A program made the translations under genes and the position numbers. Positions 49,028 through 51,222 of a DNA stretch of 51,222 bases are shown here, piece by piece (positions within the stretch are counted from its first letter, which is position 1; each line of letters opens with the position of its first letter). The DNA comes from Flavobacterium tructae (GTDB taxonomy: Bacteria; Bacteroidota; Bacteroidia; Flavobacteriales; Flavobacteriaceae), in contig NZ_MUHH01000015.1 of NCBI RefSeq assembly GCF_002217475.1, positions 36,131 through 87,352 of the forward strand, in the 5' to 3' direction. The notes beneath the pieces are model-generated. The model did no database searches. It was not told the DNA's origin and saw nothing but the letters and a program-made list of their open reading frames with translations.

Positions 49028-51175
49028 CTAGCCTTTTTTCAAAATATTACCCAAACCTCGACCAATTTGTTCTATTGCTTCCAGACCTTTTGTCAATGGT
49101 GTTGCAGTGAAATCATCGTAGGCATCCATTGCAGTCTCTTTACGGTCTTCTTGTCCATAAACCAAAATCAGATTGTTATCACTAAATGATTTTTCAAATT
49201 TCTGCGGCAATCTGTCAAAAATCGATTGGTACGAAACGGATCCTTTTCTGGAGAAGTTAAAAACAATCAGATCTGTAGCTTTAATTTCATCAGATATCGA
49301 TTCAAAATCATCCCAGTTCAAAATACTTTTAAAAGCTAGTTTGGCATTTAATTTCAATTTAGTTGCAATCTGCACAATTGCCTCATGTGTTTTGTATTCA
49401 GCATAAACGACGATCGGAATACTTAATTCCTGAGATAATCGAGAGATCTTTTGCAATAGCAGGTGAAATCCGACACCTCTTTCAGAAAAAGGAGGACAGA
49501 TAAAAACCAGTCTTTTTTCCTCAATAAATGTTTTTTGAAACCTGCAGATGAACAAACATTTGTCTACATTATTGATGATCGAATCTACATTTTCACCGAA
49601 AATTTTATCCAAAAAACCGGTTTTTCTAGGCCATCCCACGATCACAATATCCGACATGATCTCTTTGGACGTTCTCGCAATTCCACTTGCCGGATTATGG
49701 TCGATTCTGGCAATCGTATTGATTTTTACTTCTGAAGCAGACCCCTGAATAACAAATTTATCAACAGCTTTTCGGTATTTTAAAATATTAATTTCCGCCT
49801 GATCGTTATTCGGTACAATCGTTAATAGCGTCACCGGATTAGATGATTTTTTATCTTTTATCAAAAGTGCGAAATCCAGCAAACTTTCCGTAGCCGACGT
49901 TTTGGCTAACGGAATCAGGATATGTTCGTCCAGAATCTGATCGCCATTGGCATCTTCATTTGAAACTTCTTCTTCGCAAATCGCAATCTTTTTAGCTGCT
50001 TTTTCTGTCGCGAAAGAAGCCACAATACAAGTAATCAGAATTAAAATAATGGTTCCGTTCAGGATATTTTCGTCTAAAATTTTTGCTTTAAATCCAACCA
50101 AAATAACGGCTAAAGTCGCAGCAGCATGTGCACTGCTCAATCCAAAAATAAGCTGTCTTTCGGTTTTGGTATATCTAAATACAATCTGCGTAAAAAAGGC
50201 CGCGATCCATTTTCCAAAAATAGCCACCACACTCAAAGTTCCTGCTACAATTAAAGCGGTTGGTCCACTCAGGATCACGCTGATGTCTACCAGCATTCCC
50301 ACCGAAATCAGGAAAAAAGGAATGAATAGTGAATTCCCGATAAACTCAATTCTGTTCATCAAAGCCGATGAATGCGGAATTAAAGGGTTTAATGCTAAAC
50401 CGGCAACGAATGCTCCAATAATAGGCTCTACTCCCGCTACCTCTGCTAAAAATGCAGCAAAAAATACCACTGAAAGTACAAATATATAGTGGGCGTGTTT
50501 CTCGCTTTCCAATTTTTTAAAGAACCACTTCGCTATCCTTGGAATAACCAAAAACATGATGGCCGAAAAAATGGCCAGTGAAACCGTCAATTTAATCCAG
50601 AAAGCCTGATTCAAACTTCCCTGACTGCTTCCCATAATCACCGCCAAAATAATCAAAACGGCAGTATCTGTTAAAATAGTTCCTCCAACTGTAATAGCCA
50701 CTGCCTGATTTTTTGCGATTCCGAGTTTACTCACAATCGGGTACGCGACCAATGTGTGGGTGGCAAACATACTGGCTGTTAAAAAACTAGCATTAAAATC
50801 ATATTTCAGCAGATAAAAACAAACCGGAAAACCAATCGTTAACGGAAAAATAAAGGTAAAAAAACCGAACAATAAACTCTTGTTTCTATTGGCTTTAAAC
50901 TCATTCATATCCAATTCCAGACCCGCAATAAACATGATATACAAAAGTCCGATTGTCGAAAACAAATCAACAGCAGAGTTCTTGGCCAGAATATTCAATC
51001 CGTGAGGTCCAATAATGACTCCTGAAATTATAAGCCCGATAATTCCCGGGATATTAATTTTTTTTAGTAAAATCGGTGACAAGAGGATGATGAAAAGGAT
51101 CAAAGAAAAAATCAATACCGGATTACTGAGTGGTAATTCGAATTCTTGTAAAAAATGCCTGAAAAATTCTATCAT
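49028..51175 (-). CDS. CPA2-family cation:proton antiporter with C-terminal USP-like domain
   Basis: The 715-residue protein has an N-terminal Na/K:H exchanger domain of about 12 helices (about 15-400). It includes PGIIGLIISGVIIGPHGLN, LIMFIAGLELD and VAGVEPIIGAFVAGLALNPL. The C-terminal cytosolic part (about 410-700) carries universal-stress-protein-like halves: HILIPLAKTSATESLLDFAL, DIVIVGWPRK and LILVYGQED. It lacks a TrkA-N/KTN domain, so it is unlike KefB/KefC in regulation. It should exchange monovalent cations for protons. The gene is complete in the window, 47 bases from its end; DUF2625 follows closely. Confidence 0.88.
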   Translation of the reverse strand: MIEFFRHFLQEFELPLSNPVLIFSLILFIILLSPILLKKINIPGIIGLIISGVIIGPHGLNILAKNSAVDLFSTIGLLYIMFIAGLELDMNEFKANRNKSLLFGFFTFIFPLTIGFPVCFYLLKYDFNASFLTASMFATHTLVAYPIVSKLGIAKNQAVAITVGGTILTDTAVLIILAVIMGSSQGSLNQAFWIKLTVSLAIFSAIMFLVIPRIAKWFFKKLESEKHAHYIFVLSVVFFAAFLAEVAGVEPIIGAFVAGLALNPLIPHSSALMNRIEFIGNSLFIPFFLISVGMLVDISVILSGPTALIVAGTLSVVAIFGKWIAAFFTQIVFRYTKTERQLIFGLSSAHAAATLAVILVGFKAKILDENILNGTIILILITCIVASFATEKAAKKIAICEEEVSNEDANGDQILDEHILIPLAKTSATESLLDFALLIKDKKSSNPVTLLTIVPNNDQAEINILKYRKAVDKFVIQGSASEVKINTIARIDHNPASGIARTSKEIMSDIVIVGWPRKTGFLDKIFGENVDSIINNVDKCLFICRFQKTFIEEKRLVFICPPFSERGVGFHLLLQKISRLSQELSIPIVVYAEYKTHEAIVQIATKLKLNAKLAFKSILNWDDFESISDEIKATDLIVFNFSRKGSVSYQSIFDRLPQKFEKSFSDNNLILVYGQEDRKETAMDAYDDFTATPLTKGLEAIEQIGRGLGNILKKG

Positions 51176-51222
51176 AATGTAATTTTATCTTCTTAACAAT
51201 ATTTTAGTTTTCCGCAGAAAAA

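Noticed and set aside
1..51222. tRNA, rRNA or tmRNA genes
   Set aside because: I saw no cloverleaf with GTTCGANTC-type T-arm or rRNA-like blocks. By-eye reading could miss one, and a covariance-model scan would settle it.

Overview
The window looks like a chromosomal segment of a Flavobacterium-type member of the Bacteroidota. The evidence is the AT-rich sequence, ATG starts with little Shine-Dalgarno signal, TAnnTTTG-like -7 promoter boxes, a C-terminal type IX secretion sorting domain, a Rho factor with a long Asn/Gln-rich insertion, DUF4293 beside rho, and degenerate 'ctaagattct / cctttgtacc' intergenic filler. I see no rRNA, tRNA, CRISPR array, insertion sequence, prophage or plasmid origin.

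Layout. (1) 1-2036: ornithine aminotransferase (rocD) diverges from an Lrp/AsnC regulator, with an AT-rich dyad between them. (2) 2057-9698: exported hydrolases, namely a compact M28 peptidase / cyanophycinase-like / penicillin-acylase-like operon, a dienelactone-hydrolase-like protein, a DUF3667 membrane protein and a second M28 lipoprotein. (3) 9960-11086: a TetR regulator and a hotdog thioesterase sharing a palindromic operator. (4) 11310-19456: rho, DUF4293, a NarL-type two-component pair, a phosphoesterase, a flotillin-like SPFH protein and truA. (5) 19548-29789: an MsbA-like ABC exporter, a NUMOD/HNH-like protein, a 1947-residue leucine-rich-repeat T9SS cargo protein built from 726-bp tandem modules, and dihydrolipoyl dehydrogenase. 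(6) 30147-34124: a five-gene set (YdjI-like SPFH-SHOCT protein, a zinc-ribbon miniprotein, a coiled-coil zinc-ribbon protein, an acidic repeat protein, and a DUF2314-ankyrin protein), followed by a TPM-domain protein. This is the best candidate for a little-described system. (7) 34968-37806: SymE-like protein, arginase-family enzyme, DUF1801, a membrane protein and a GNAT. (8) 37903-51175: a large exported M14 peptidase, a run of small single-domain genes (SRPBCC, racemase, NTF2-like, DUF1801, MBL-fold, GNATs, LOG-like, DUF1772, VOC), DUF2625, and a CPA2 cation/proton antiporter.

How the genes fit together. The exported peptidases and acylase suggest scavenging of peptides and amides. Arginase-family and OAT genes could form an arginine to ornithine to glutamate-semialdehyde route, though they are 34 kb apart. 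The SPFH/zinc-ribbon cluster plausibly works at the inner membrane. Intrinsic terminators are clear at many gene ends, and several share one stem sequence. All functions are read from motifs by eye; no database search was run.
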